Of a stretch of 37,887 bases of DNA, positions 10,706 to 17,827 are shown piece after piece. This DNA is from a virus. Each line of letters opens with the position of its first letter. Position 1 is the first letter of the stretch. The stretch is from the IMG/VR virus record IMGVR_UViG_3300048110_000507, positions 1-37,887 of that record. One strand, 5' to 3'. Position numbers and translations under genes: made by a program. The notes beneath the pieces are model-generated. The model had not been told where the DNA came from. It searched no databases and worked only from the letters and a program-made list of their open reading frames with translations.

Positions 10706-11173
10706 ATGAGTGATAAAAAATCAAAAAAGAAATTTAAAGACACTAAAGTTGGTCAATTTTTAACCGACAAAGTACCTGCGATTTTAGGCATTGTAGGGGA
10801 TGTATTGCCTGATGCAGGAGTATTAGGTGTAGTTAAAGGTCTAATTGAAAAAGAGGATCCTGCTATTCTACCTCCTGAAGACAAAGAAAAAGCAATGAAA
10901 CTTTTAGAACTTGATATGATTGAGTTGCAAGAGGTAAGTAAGCGTTGGCAATCAGACATGAAATCAGACTCATGGCTCTCAAAAAATACACGTCCTATGA
11001 CATTGATATACTTAACTGTAATGATGTCTTTATATATTATCTTAGACAGTTTAAATATTGCTTTTGATATTGATGAGAGTTGGATAGAACTTTTAAAAAC
11101 CCTTTTAGTTACAATTTATGTTGCCTACTTCGGATCGAGAGGATTTGAAAAGTATAGTTCAATAAAAAAATAG
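10706..11173 (+). CDS. Holin, three-TM gene-transfer-release type
   Basis: The 155-aa product has a basic N-terminus (MSDKKSKKKF), a first hydrophobic stretch near residues 22-45, the segment KRWQSDMKSDSWLSKNTRPM near residues 78-97, and two strong hydrophobic helices near residues 98-116 and 124-145. The W-x-S-D-M-x-S-D-S-W-L-S-K-x-x-R-P pattern is the hallmark of the GTA_holin_3TM family (PF11351, from memory). Holins permeabilise the inner membrane so that the amidase can reach the wall. It is the last gene of the plus-strand late block and ends at a terminator shared with the convergent minus-strand operon. Confidence 0.88.
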   Translation: MSDKKSKKKFKDTKVGQFLTDKVPAILGIVGDVLPDAGVLGVVKGLIEKEDPAILPPEDKEKAMKLLELDMIELQEVSKRWQSDMKSDSWLSKNTRPMTLIYLTVMMSLYIILDSLNIAFDIDESWIELLKTLLVTIYVAYFGSRGFEKYSSIKK

Positions 11174-11200
11174 TTGAGAGAATTAAATCCCCCAACTATT
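11164..11200 (-). terminator. Rho-independent terminator at convergent gene ends
   Basis: AATAGTTG at 11169-11176 pairs with CAACTATT at 11193-11200 across a 16-nt loop. Read on the minus strand, the hairpin is followed by a run of seven T (plus-strand A at 11164-11170), as expected for an intrinsic terminator of the minus-strand operon. The structure overlaps the stop codons of both the holin gene and the DUF1599-like gene. On the plus strand no T run follows, so it should work less well in that direction. Confidence 0.7.
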
Positions 11201-11533
11201 ATTAGTATAACCAAACCATCCTTTGTGATCTTCAGGTGGTTTATTTCTATTTTTCATTTGATTTAATGGTTCTTCTTTGTCTTTTAATGCAATAAGTAAA
11301 AGAATTAAATAACCTACAAGATCTTTAACAGTATCTTCTGTTTTATCATAGATCCCTTTTTGTTTTATCCTAGATATTTTATCATCTATTCTTGCACATA
11401 AAGATTTAACAGGATCTCCATCACCAAATATACTTACAGGAGATGTTGCGGAATCTCCGTAGTCTGCGTTTTTAGAGATAAGAAGGCCGATGATTTCGGC
11501 ACCGACCCTCTCAATTTTTTCTCTAGTATCCAT
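11183..11533 (-). CDS. DUF1599/Nmad1-like nucleotide-metabolism protein
   Basis: This 116-aa protein has the pattern K-N-A-D-Y-G-D...I-F-G...D-K-I-S-R-I-K-Q...E-D-T-V-K-D-L-V-G-Y-L-I-L-L-L-I-A-L. It matches my memory of DUF1599 (nucleotide-modification-associated domain 1), an all-alpha MazG/dUTPase-like group frequent in phages. Residues D24-Y-G-D and the later E..D pair would be the metal-binding acidic positions. The C-terminal 30 residues are a polar tail. It is the last gene of the minus-strand replication operon, and its ATG overlaps the TAA of the upstream DUF3127 gene (TAATG). A role in phage nucleotide pools or modified bases is inferred. Confidence 0.7.
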   Translation of the reverse strand: MDTREKIERVGAEIIGLLISKNADYGDSATSPVSIFGDGDPVKSLCARIDDKISRIKQKGIYDKTEDTVKDLVGYLILLLIALKDKEEPLNQMKNRNKPPEDHKGWFGYTNNSWGI

Positions 11534-11898
11534 TAAAACGTTAAGCCATCATTGACAGCCGCCTCAACGTTGTTAGCGTGAGTGTTGTTACTGTTAGGAA
11601 TATTACCATCCGCATAAGTAATTTTCCAAGCATTAGCGTTAGCAGTTCTAAGATTATTATCTCGGTCTCTGTAACTTCTTAAGTTAATAGAAACTTTAAC
11701 TTCATCTCCTGCTTTGTATGCATTAAACAAATTTGCTTTAGCACCAATTGCTTCAACAGGATAGTCAACAGGATACTGAGAATCAGCACCTAATTCAACT
11801 GTTAATACTCTTTTTTCAATCTCTCCTTTTTGAGTTTGAATGGTTTGTGCATCTGAGATTTCTTTGATGCGACCTTGTAATTCTACTGAATTTGACAT
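11533..11898 (-). CDS. DUF3127-type OB-fold protein, probable ssDNA-binding protein
   Basis: The 121-aa product reads like the Bacteroidota DUF3127 family: an N-terminal beta strand (VELQGRIKEISDAQ), a central strand pair (KRVLTVELG...YPVDYPVEAIG), the loop N-L-F-N-A-Y-K-A-G-D-E-V-K-V-S and a final strand (NAWKITYA). An N-rich linker leads to the C-terminal tip V-N-D-G-L-T-F, which resembles the acidic-phobic tail that bacterial SSB uses to recruit partners. It probably coats single-stranded DNA during replication and recombination. The neighbours are a Hjc-like resolvase and a primase-helicase. The OB-fold assignment is firm; the SSB role is inferred. Confidence 0.78.
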   Translation of the reverse strand: MSNSVELQGRIKEISDAQTIQTQKGEIEKRVLTVELGADSQYPVDYPVEAIGAKANLFNAYKAGDEVKVSINLRSYRDRDNNLRTANANAWKITYADGNIPNSNNTHANNVEAAVNDGLTF

Positions 11899-11915
11899 AA
11901 TTATTAATTAAAGTG

Positions 11916-12152
11916 TTATATATATTCAGAGGTTTTTACACCTCTCGCCTGAAGATATTCCAGGACTTCACAGACAATGATATTTACATCATCTATTTTC
12001 GTTGCAAGAGTTTCATCTAACTCTTTTAATTTTTTTATTTCTTCTTCTGTATTGTTTACCGATATAATGTTTACATGATCTTCATTATGATCTTTAAGCA
12101 ACTTATCTATTGTAGGTATTCTTATTTTATATTTTACTGGCATCTCTTCCAT
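11916..12152 (-). CDS. Small conserved-looking protein of unknown function
   Basis: This 78-aa, charged, mostly helical protein (EEEIKKLKELDETLATKIDDVNIIVCEVLEYLQARG) could form a short coiled coil. There is no catalytic motif. It starts next to the stop of the upstream resolvase gene and lies 17 bp before the DUF3127 gene, so it belongs to the replication operon. I cannot assign a function. Confidence 0.65.
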   Translation of the reverse strand: MEEMPVKYKIRIPTIDKLLKDHNEDHVNIISVNNTEEEIKKLKELDETLATKIDDVNIIVCEVLEYLQARGVKTSEYI

Positions 12153-12500
12153 TTATGGTGTGTTTATGATCTTGTTTTGCACAAGCATTTCTATTAATTC
12201 TAACATATCTTCTTTGTATAAAATACAATATTGTTTACCTCCAGGTGCCTTATGAAATACAATAGGGATGTCTGTTGGTTTGATATCCATATCATCTAAA
12301 ACCTTTTTATATTGTGGATTTCGTTTATAACATTTTGCTTGTACTACAAAATCTCCTGTGTTCATAAGATCTATACCTTTATCATCTAACATTTTAGATC
12401 CATATCTAGATGTGACACAGTCTGTAAAACCTAAGGCTTTGAAATCCTTGACTAATTCTCTTTCATAGTTATGTCCTTTTGTTCTATTAGTGTTTGCCAT
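12153..12500 (-). CDS. Hjc-like Holliday-junction resolvase (PD-(D/E)XK fold)
   Basis: The chosen start gives 115 aa beginning MANTNRTKGHNYERELV. An ATG at 12524 is also in frame but would add a non-conserved leader and lengthen the overlap with the upstream gene. Motifs match archaeal-type Hjc and phage relatives: E13 in YERELV, SRYGS at 31-35, D44 in KGIDLMN, and Q54-A-K56. These acidic and lysine residues form the metal-dependent nuclease centre that cuts branched DNA. In phages such enzymes clear junctions before packaging. The surrounding genes (annealing protein, exonuclease, primase-helicase) support a recombination role. Confidence 0.78.
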   Translation of the reverse strand: MANTNRTKGHNYERELVKDFKALGFTDCVTSRYGSKMLDDKGIDLMNTGDFVVQAKCYKRNPQYKKVLDDMDIKPTDIPIVFHKAPGGKQYCILYKEDMLELIEMLVQNKIINTP

Positions 12501-12822
12501 ATTTATTAAATTCATTATAGACATATACCATTTTGTTCTTTACAAAAGTCTTGATGTCTGAATATTCTACTGATTCATGAAAACCTTGATACAAAAGATA
12601 ATAATCTGGACCTTGACCGTTTGGTCTTATAAAATAATCTTCACGATTTGGAATTACTTCATCTAACATAGCAACTCTCAAAAGGTTATCACCTGTTTCA
12701 AACTTTTTATTTTTTCCTATTTTGCCTCCCCAATTATTTCTACTCCAATCAACCTTATAAAGGTTTTGTTTATTGGCCTTTGAATGAAGGGAACTGCCCA
12801 CTCTTTGTTTCAATTTCGCCAT
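12487..12822 (-). CDS. Unknown protein of the replication operon
   Basis: The 111-aa product is rich in K, N, Y and aromatic residues (WSRNNWGGKIGKNKKF, PDYYLLYQGFHESVEY). No known motif is seen. The ATG lies 53 bp inside the end of the primase-helicase gene, a longer overlap than elsewhere in this operon, so the true start could be a later alternative codon. The 3' end overlaps the start of the resolvase gene by 14 bp with the start chosen there. A DNA-binding or nuclease-accessory role is possible but unsupported. Confidence 0.65.
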   Translation of the reverse strand: MAKLKQRVGSSLHSKANKQNLYKVDWSRNNWGGKIGKNKKFETGDNLLRVAMLDEVIPNREDYFIRPNGQGPDYYLLYQGFHESVEYSDIKTFVKNKMVYVYNEFNKYGKH

Positions 12823-14494
12823 TATTATATTCTGAATAACATGTTGTATCTAAATTATATTTAAATTCCTGCATACCGGTTTTTCCTGTGAATCTCCATC
12901 GTACCTTCCAAACATGTACCTCGACTAATTCCTTTTCAAAATCTCGATACACAGTAATTCCATTATCTACTTTATTAAAGAAGTGGGAAGAGCCACTTAC
13001 GCTGTAACCTGAAGCGACCTCTACCTTCCCATTTTCTTTCTTTAATTTCTGTGGGTGTGCTACTAACATAACTCCACAGTCATACGCTTCTTTAAATATT
13101 TTTATCTTTGATAATTGAAGTCCGGTATATTGATGTTCATTCATACCTCTTTCAATTTTATGCTCAACAAAAGCCCAATTATCTATTATCAGGCAATTAA
13201 TCCCTAATTTTTTAACTAACTCTTTTCCTTTATTTAGTATACCTTCAACTGTTAGATCATTATCTTTTAAGTTTATAAAAAAGAAATGTTTATTTATAAA
13301 ATCAATTGCAGGATCTAATTCCTCAGGCTGTAAACTATCTACTGATCCTCTACCAAACTTCTTACCTGCATATTTTTCTATTAATTCAGCAACATGCACT
13401 TTAATTGGTTGTTTTTCAGCAGAAAACACTCCAAACTTCCATCCTTTTTTAGCAAGTTCTATAACTACCTGATCCACAAAACTTGATTTACCATGTCCAG
13501 GAACACCTGTTACTAAAGTAAATTCTGATGGCCTCCAAGACATAAGTTTATCAAAATTATCATAACCTATAGTATCTCCTTGAGGCATTCCATAATTATA
13601 TAAATTATGTATTTCTTTACGAGAATCTGATGCTTTACTTACACCTTCTAGTGGAAAAGGTTTTGCAGAATCAATACACTTGACTAATACTTCTGATCCA
13701 TGCTTAAGTAAAACATCATTGGCATCCTTACATCCTTCCGGAAAATTTACTAACCAAATTCTATCCTTGCCAATTCTTCTCGATAACTCATCTCTTAATT
13801 TAATACCTGGTGCATCGTTATCTAATGCTAAATATATCTTCTCTTTATTTTCAAACTCGTTTATACTGTTGTCTAAATATGTAAGGTTTTGATTTCCTGT
13901 TGATGCTCCATTAGGTACAGAACAGGCAAACATAAGTCGCTCCTGCTGTAATCCTGCTTCATAAAAAGCCATAGCATCAAACTCTCCTTCAGTTATAATA
14001 CACCATGAAGAGTCTTTAATAACATCTAAACCATACATAATAAGTTCAGATCCTTTGTTTAATTTAAAGTTCTTTTCAGCGTCTCTAAACTTAACATTGA
14101 CCCTTCTACCCTTTCTTATGTAATTAAATTGAATAACAGCCCTCTCAGACTGTACTTGAGGCATATACTCCATGCCTTCAGTAATCCCATAGTATCCTAT
14201 TGTGTCTTCATTAATACCTCTTTCTTTAAAAAAAGAAATAATTTTATCAGATATTGGTAATGATCTAACGGTAGGAATTTCATATTCTGTTTCATATTCT
14301 GCAACAGATCCGTTATCTCCACAATGGTGACAGTAATAAGTTCCTGTTTCTACCCATACCCTTAAACATTTTTCATTCTTGTTTTTTCTCCTGGTATGAG
14401 AACACTTTGGACAAGTGGTTTTTTGAGGCTCGGTGCCTGTGTTACTCTTGACATCGATGCCAAGTGCTTGCAGTTTAGATAAATTGTCTGTCAT
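12770..14494 (-). CDS. Primase-helicase, T7 gp4-like: zinc ribbon, TOPRIM and DnaB/RecA domains
   Basis: The 574-aa protein has all expected parts. C28, C31, C55 and C58 form a zinc ribbon. The TOPRIM centre has E169 in IITEGEFDA and D225/D227 in ALDNDAPG. The RecA-type helicase core has the Walker A site at residues 330-338 (GVPGHGKSS), a Walker B-like LIIDNW ending at D438 and a conserved H480 in VAHPQK. It should unwind the replication fork and make primers, as T7 gp4 does. Its ATG overlaps the stop of the upstream replisome-organiser gene (ATGA type). No DNA polymerase is in the window, so the phage either encodes one elsewhere or uses the host enzyme. Confidence 0.93.
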   Translation of the reverse strand: MTDNLSKLQALGIDVKSNTGTEPQKTTCPKCSHTRRKNKNEKCLRVWVETGTYYCHHCGDNGSVAEYETEYEIPTVRSLPISDKIISFFKERGINEDTIGYYGITEGMEYMPQVQSERAVIQFNYIRKGRRVNVKFRDAEKNFKLNKGSELIMYGLDVIKDSSWCIITEGEFDAMAFYEAGLQQERLMFACSVPNGASTGNQNLTYLDNSINEFENKEKIYLALDNDAPGIKLRDELSRRIGKDRIWLVNFPEGCKDANDVLLKHGSEVLVKCIDSAKPFPLEGVSKASDSRKEIHNLYNYGMPQGDTIGYDNFDKLMSWRPSEFTLVTGVPGHGKSSFVDQVVIELAKKGWKFGVFSAEKQPIKVHVAELIEKYAGKKFGRGSVDSLQPEELDPAIDFINKHFFFINLKDNDLTVEGILNKGKELVKKLGINCLIIDNWAFVEHKIERGMNEHQYTGLQLSKIKIFKEAYDCGVMLVAHPQKLKKENGKVEVASGYSVSGSSHFFNKVDNGITVYRDFEKELVEVHVWKVRWRFTGKTGMQEFKYNLDTTCYSEYNNGEIETKSGQFPSFKGQ

Positions 14495-15111
14495 ATTATT
14501 GCTATATTCTTTCGATTGGGGGCGACCTTACTCATTGTCTCCCACTCTGTATATTGTATTAAATACTTTTCTATAAATTTCTTCCCAAATATTACCTCAG
14601 GAGTAACTGAAGACTGATACTTTTGGCTCCAATTATCTTTACACCACATAAATACTTTAACCATTGTTGATCCTGTAATTGGCTTTCCATTAAACTTTTT
14701 AGATAAGATGCTTTTAAATCTTTTCTCATAAGTTCTAGGAACGTACTTGTTTCCGTACCTTTCATTAATGTAGTTTATAACATCCGCACATACTTCCTGG
14801 TACTCCAAGGAAACACTATCATCATTTTTATTATCTGAAACAGCGATCTTAAACCAAAGAGGTGTAGTCCTAAACTTTGGGTGTGCCTTTGTGCCTATGT
14901 TCTCAATTAAACTTTTATCTATTAATTCTAATACATATCTGCTCATCGTCCTGGAGGATGAATTTAATTGATCAGCCAGGTCAGATAATGTTACATCACA
15001 AAAACCATCATTTGATGTATACTTATAAATAAGATCGCACAACATATATGCTACAGGAGACATGTCCTGTTTTCTTAATACATCATATATAATTGTTGTT
15101 GATCTAATCAT
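14491..15111 (-). CDS. Replisome organiser: winged-helix N-terminus, DnaD-like phage C-terminal domain
   Basis: Residues 1-90 form a winged helix-turn-helix (CDVTLSDLADQLNSSSRTMSRYVLELIDKSL). Residues about 105-195 match the conserved phage C-terminal domain found in replisome organisers (ADVINYINERYG...RFKSIL...VFMWCKDNWSQKY...PEVIFGKKFIEKYL; PF09524-like from memory). Such proteins bind the phage origin and load the replicative helicase, here the gene immediately downstream with an ATGA overlap. The family, the gene order and the domain order all agree. The binding site is unknown; the repeats near 24399 are one candidate. Confidence 0.82.
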   Translation of the reverse strand: MIRSTTIIYDVLRKQDMSPVAYMLCDLIYKYTSNDGFCDVTLSDLADQLNSSSRTMSRYVLELIDKSLIENIGTKAHPKFRTTPLWFKIAVSDNKNDDSVSLEYQEVCADVINYINERYGNKYVPRTYEKRFKSILSKKFNGKPITGSTMVKVFMWCKDNWSQKYQSSVTPEVIFGKKFIEKYLIQYTEWETMSKVAPNRKNIAII

Positions 15112-15365
15112 GTAAGCAAAAGTTTATGATAAAATAAATCTTGATTTTTTTTGTTTCTGTGAGACTCTAATCGACATTTTAAAGTAACTATTCCATCGAT
15201 CTTAAAGTCTTTAGTTTTTTCTATGTGTTCATCCCAACAATTAATTGCTAAGTATGAGTCTTCTAATGTCTTTAACCATACAGTAACAAAAGAATGACTC
15301 CCTTCTCCTTTAACTTCTTTAGGTTTTGATATATATTTTATTTGTCCTAATACTTCTATTTTCAT
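15108..15365 (-). CDS. Second small OB-fold protein, DUF3127/SSB-like
   Basis: The 85-aa protein looks like a single OB barrel: KIEVLGQIKYISKPKEV, then SFVTVWLKT, YLAINCWDEHIEKTKDFKIDGIVTLKCRLES and a last strand FYHKLLLT. The order of strands and the N-C-W-D turn are close to the DUF3127 group represented at 11533-11898, but the C-terminal recruiting tip is missing. It overlaps both neighbours by 4 bp, so it is translationally coupled to the replisome organiser. Binding of single-stranded DNA at the fork is the likely role, but it is inferred from fold and context. Confidence 0.6.
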   Translation of the reverse strand: MKIEVLGQIKYISKPKEVKGEGSHSFVTVWLKTLEDSYLAINCWDEHIEKTKDFKIDGIVTLKCRLESHRNKKNQDLFYHKLLLT

Positions 15366-15727
15366 TTAATTTTTTCTTTAATTATTTCTGCAAGAGAAAT
15401 GGTTTTACTATGCTCTATTCTAATGTGATTAAGAAGTAAATTTGTTTTTACAAAAAACGCTTTGGCTGTTGTACTAGGATCTTTAGTGTTAAAGTAATCA
15501 TCTAAAATTGTTAAAAATTTATCTTCTAAAAACTTTATGTGATGAAGGTCCTCTGACAAAAACTCTGCTATTTCTTTTTCAGAAAAATTAAACATTCTTG
15601 AAATACCTACAAATATGCAAACTCCAAAATAAGAATTACCTTCAATAACTGAATCCACTTCTAATGTGTGACGATTTTTAACCGCTAAATTATTTAGTAT
15701 GCCTTTTCTTATATCTGTTAATTTCAT
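15362..15727 (-). CDS. Unknown helical protein with faint similarity to DnaA domain IV
   Basis: The 121-aa protein is mostly alpha-helical. Residues 35-75 (F-G-V-C-I-F-V-G-I-S-R-M-F-N-F-S-E-K-E-I-A-E-F-L) share spacing with the better DnaA-domain-IV-like segment at 19176-19721: hydrophobic helix, N-x-S turn, E/R-I pair, then H and a final F-x-x-L. The basic patch expected for DnaA-box recognition is weak. It lies between the YqaJ exonuclease and an OB-fold gene in a tightly coupled operon. Function is unknown. Confidence 0.6.
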   Translation of the reverse strand: MKLTDIRKGILNNLAVKNRHTLEVDSVIEGNSYFGVCIFVGISRMFNFSEKEIAEFLSEDLHHIKFLEDKFLTILDDYFNTKDPSTTAKAFFVKTNLLLNHIRIEHSKTISLAEIIKEKIK

Positions 15728-15728
15728 A

Positions 15729-16754
15729 TTAAAAATTTATTTTTTCTACTTCTTTAAACCTTACGTTAAAGGTCTTTCCCCAAACGATCTTACCACTATC
15801 TCCAAAGTCTACTTCTTGTGCACCTCTGTGAATAAGAATTTGTTTTATTTGTTGCATTGCTAATTGCTTTATGTTTTTAGCATTTTTTTCTTTATCTCTG
15901 CTTTCAACATATCTTCTTGTAAGACTTAATAATTCTTCGTCAGAATCTATTTTCACTCGATCAACCATTGCTTTATGTTTCTCAGATAAAAACTGATCAA
16001 GATCAACTTTATATTCATCCTCTACATCAGGTTCTAGATGAGATATGAGTCTATATTTTTCGTTGGTGTTTATTACTTCACCTTTAATATCTATAATGTT
16101 TCTTGCTTCCTGGACGCTTAGGTAAAATCTCTCGGCCTCTTCAAGAATAGTCTCCTGTATATTAGGATTTGCTTCTACAGTAAACACATCCATATGTCTA
16201 CCATCTTTTAAGAAAGCAAACTGTCCGTATTCATATCCCAGGACAAGCATGTATAATTGGATCTGAGCAATATAGTAAGGAGGAATTCCTCCCGACCATT
16301 TATCAGCATTATATCCTGATATAGTTTTTATTTCTAGAACCCCTTTACCATGTTGTTCATCGTGCATGGTGATCTGTCTGTCAATATTAGCAAATAGAAA
16401 AGGATACTTAGGGTTTATAAAAATAGAATTTCTTCTAATTGATTTTCTTAATTTAGTTTTCGACTGATAATTGTTTATCATTTCAATCGGATCTCCTGTC
16501 CAATATTGCCATAGATCAGCAACATAGTCCTCTAATAAACGACCATGAAACATAATTTCATTGTCAATATTTTTAATGTTAGCAGTCCCTACAGATTGGT
16601 TCCATCTTGTAATTTTAGATGTCCAAGGATTTAATCCAAGTAGTGTTGATGCGTCTGATCCTCCGACCATTCCTTTGTAAACTAAACTTTTTCTAAGTTC
16701 AACCCACTCTTCATAGGTTAGTTTTGCAGTTGGTATTCTTTGAATTTTGCTCAT
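15729..16754 (-). CDS. YqaJ-family viral recombinase exonuclease (lambda Exo-like)
   Basis: The 341-aa protein has the YqaJ signature: GGSDASTLLGLNPWTS at residues 31-46, F-H-G-R-L-L-E-D near 69-76 with E75, D125 in FANIDRQ, G-V-L-E-I-K-T with E141 and K143, and Q164 in YYIAQIQLYML. These are the lambda-exonuclease catalytic positions for two-metal cleavage. The enzyme resects double-stranded ends to give 3' tails that an annealing protein pairs with homologous DNA. The probable partner is encoded upstream at 16988-17527. An ATGA overlap couples it to the ribbon-helix-helix gene. Confidence 0.9.
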   Translation of the reverse strand: MSKIQRIPTAKLTYEEWVELRKSLVYKGMVGGSDASTLLGLNPWTSKITRWNQSVGTANIKNIDNEIMFHGRLLEDYVADLWQYWTGDPIEMINNYQSKTKLRKSIRRNSIFINPKYPFLFANIDRQITMHDEQHGKGVLEIKTISGYNADKWSGGIPPYYIAQIQLYMLVLGYEYGQFAFLKDGRHMDVFTVEANPNIQETILEEAERFYLSVQEARNIIDIKGEVINTNEKYRLISHLEPDVEDEYKVDLDQFLSEKHKAMVDRVKIDSDEELLSLTRRYVESRDKEKNAKNIKQLAMQQIKQILIHRGAQEVDFGDSGKIVWGKTFNVRFKEVEKINF

Positions 16755-16906
16755 ATTTTATAGGTTTGTTTTAATGCAGTTCTAATTAACTGAGACACGT
16801 TCATGTCGCTTTCAGATGACACAAAATTTAAACTTCTAACCTCGCTAGGTGTAAGTCTAAATGTGATTCTATTTGATTTTTTTTCTATGATTTCTCCTCT
16901 ATCCAT
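16751..16906 (-). CDS. Ribbon-helix-helix DNA-binding protein
   Basis: This 51-aa protein is a compact RHH fold: strand N-R-I-T-F-R-L-T-P (residues 12-20), helix S-E-V-R-S-L-N-F-V, turn S-D-M-N-V-S (34-39) and helix Q-L-I-R-T-A-L-K. Dimers of such proteins insert the strands into the major groove, usually to repress nearby promoters. It lies directly after the hairpin at 16919-16982 and its TGA overlaps the ATG of the exonuclease gene. It may therefore control the recombination operon. Nothing in the sequence identifies the operator. Confidence 0.8.
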   Translation of the reverse strand: MDRGEIIEKKSNRITFRLTPSEVRSLNFVSSESDMNVSQLIRTALKQTYKI

Positions 16907-16918
16907 TTCTACGTTTTT

Positions 16919-16982
16919 AAAAAAAAGGGAGGGCAGTAAAGAGCGGTTGCTTTTACATTTTGTTGTTGGTTAAACCCTCCCT
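16919..16982 (-). terminator. Strong hairpin plus T run between the annealing-protein and RHH genes
   Basis: AGGGAGGG (16926-16933) pairs with CCCTCCCT (16975-16982). Inside, GTAAA and AGC pair with GCT and TTTAC around a four-base loop, with one bulged G. On the minus strand a T8 run follows at once (16926-16919). This is the most GC-rich structure in an AT-rich stretch. It lies 5 bp after the annealing-protein stop, so it should end or attenuate transcription before the RHH-exonuclease operon. Confidence 0.72.
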
Positions 16983-16987
16983 AAATG

Positions 16988-17527
16988 TTACTTTTTCTTG
17001 GCTTGTTTTATAGCCACTTTTGATTTCTCAGCGTTTATTAAAGACTTTAATTCTTTAAGTTGATCGCTTGTAAGTAAGTTTTTATTTGCGGGTAATCTTG
17101 CCTCAACAACAGAATAGTCTACAGGAATATGTGCTTTCATATTTTCAAAAACACTAGTCTGTTCTTGGGCTTTTACTTGCTGTAATTCTTTAGCATCATC
17201 CTCATCCATAATGCTATCTTCAGCACTATCAACAATGCCCAATATAAATAAGGCTCTGTTTAATGCTCCTGATTGACATTTTTGAAATGAAAATGGCTCT
17301 GTAGTTCTTTTGTGAGCAACACCATCAGCGACAGGATTTTTCTCAGGATCTAAAACAATCCCTTTCATGACGACAATACTATCGTTCATGTCAATTATCT
17401 CTGTGTTTAGTGAGTAACCTTCAACTCTGAAGTAATCGTTGAAGTAATTTAGTCTTTCGACCCATGGCACAATTTCTATGCCTCTACCTATTGTTGTTTT
17501 TTTTAGTTTTCTTTTCAGTTTTCCCAT
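16988..17527 (-). CDS. Probable single-strand annealing protein (ERF/Rad52-like)
   Basis: In this 179-aa protein residues 20-100 resemble the core of Rad52/ERF-type annealing proteins: I-V-P-W-V-E-R-L-N-Y-F-N-D-Y-F, then strands E-I-I-D-M-N-D-S-I-V-V-M-K-G-I-V-L, then the helix K-C-Q-S-G-A-L-N-R-A-L-F-I-L-G-I, which parallels the A-E-T-S-A-I-G-R-A-L segment. The C-terminal half is charged and linker-like, ending in a Lys-rich tail. The YqaJ exonuclease lies just downstream, and phages usually encode exonuclease and annealing protein together. The assignment rests on both arguments and is moderate. Confidence 0.55.
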   Translation of the reverse strand: MGKLKRKLKKTTIGRGIEIVPWVERLNYFNDYFRVEGYSLNTEIIDMNDSIVVMKGIVLDPEKNPVADGVAHKRTTEPFSFQKCQSGALNRALFILGIVDSAEDSIMDEDDAKELQQVKAQEQTSVFENMKAHIPVDYSVVEARLPANKNLLTSDQLKELKSLINAEKSKVAIKQAKKK

Positions 17528-17741
17528 GTTTATTTTTAATTATATTATTAAGATAAAAGTTTACTATGTAATATTTTCTTGCGTGAAACAAGATTGATTC
17601 CCAGTCAAATATCCAATTCTTAATTCTTCGCTCCATACAGATGTCTTCGTGATGTGTGAGCATGAAAAGTTTGAAATCTCTAAGAGAAAACCTTTTACGA
17701 TCATGAATGATCTCGCTATTTTTGTAGTCAAATCTGACCAT
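17484..17741 (-). CDS. Small unknown protein, possibly the 3' part of a frameshifted gene
   Basis: The ORF gives 85 aa, rich in K, R, I, F and Y (RRIKNWIFDWESILFHARKYYIVNFYLNN), with a Lys-rich tail. Its composition is typical of genes here. Its stop lies 44 bp inside the annealing-protein gene. A TAA sits two codons before its ATG. A second frame (17821 to 17564) begins just after the integrase stop and reads across the same DNA. The first 27 codons of that frame followed by this ORF would make one coherent protein, so a frameshift is possible. Function is unknown. Confidence 0.45.
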   Translation of the reverse strand: MVRFDYKNSEIIHDRKRFSLRDFKLFMLTHHEDICMERRIKNWIFDWESILFHARKYYIVNFYLNNIIKNKHGKTEKKTKKNNNR

Positions 17742-17827
17742 CTTTTAAGAGAATTAATCATGTCGTGGTTGTTTACCTCGAAGGTAAGACAATTTATATT
17801 ATATGCACCATCGTTCGTCAATTATCT

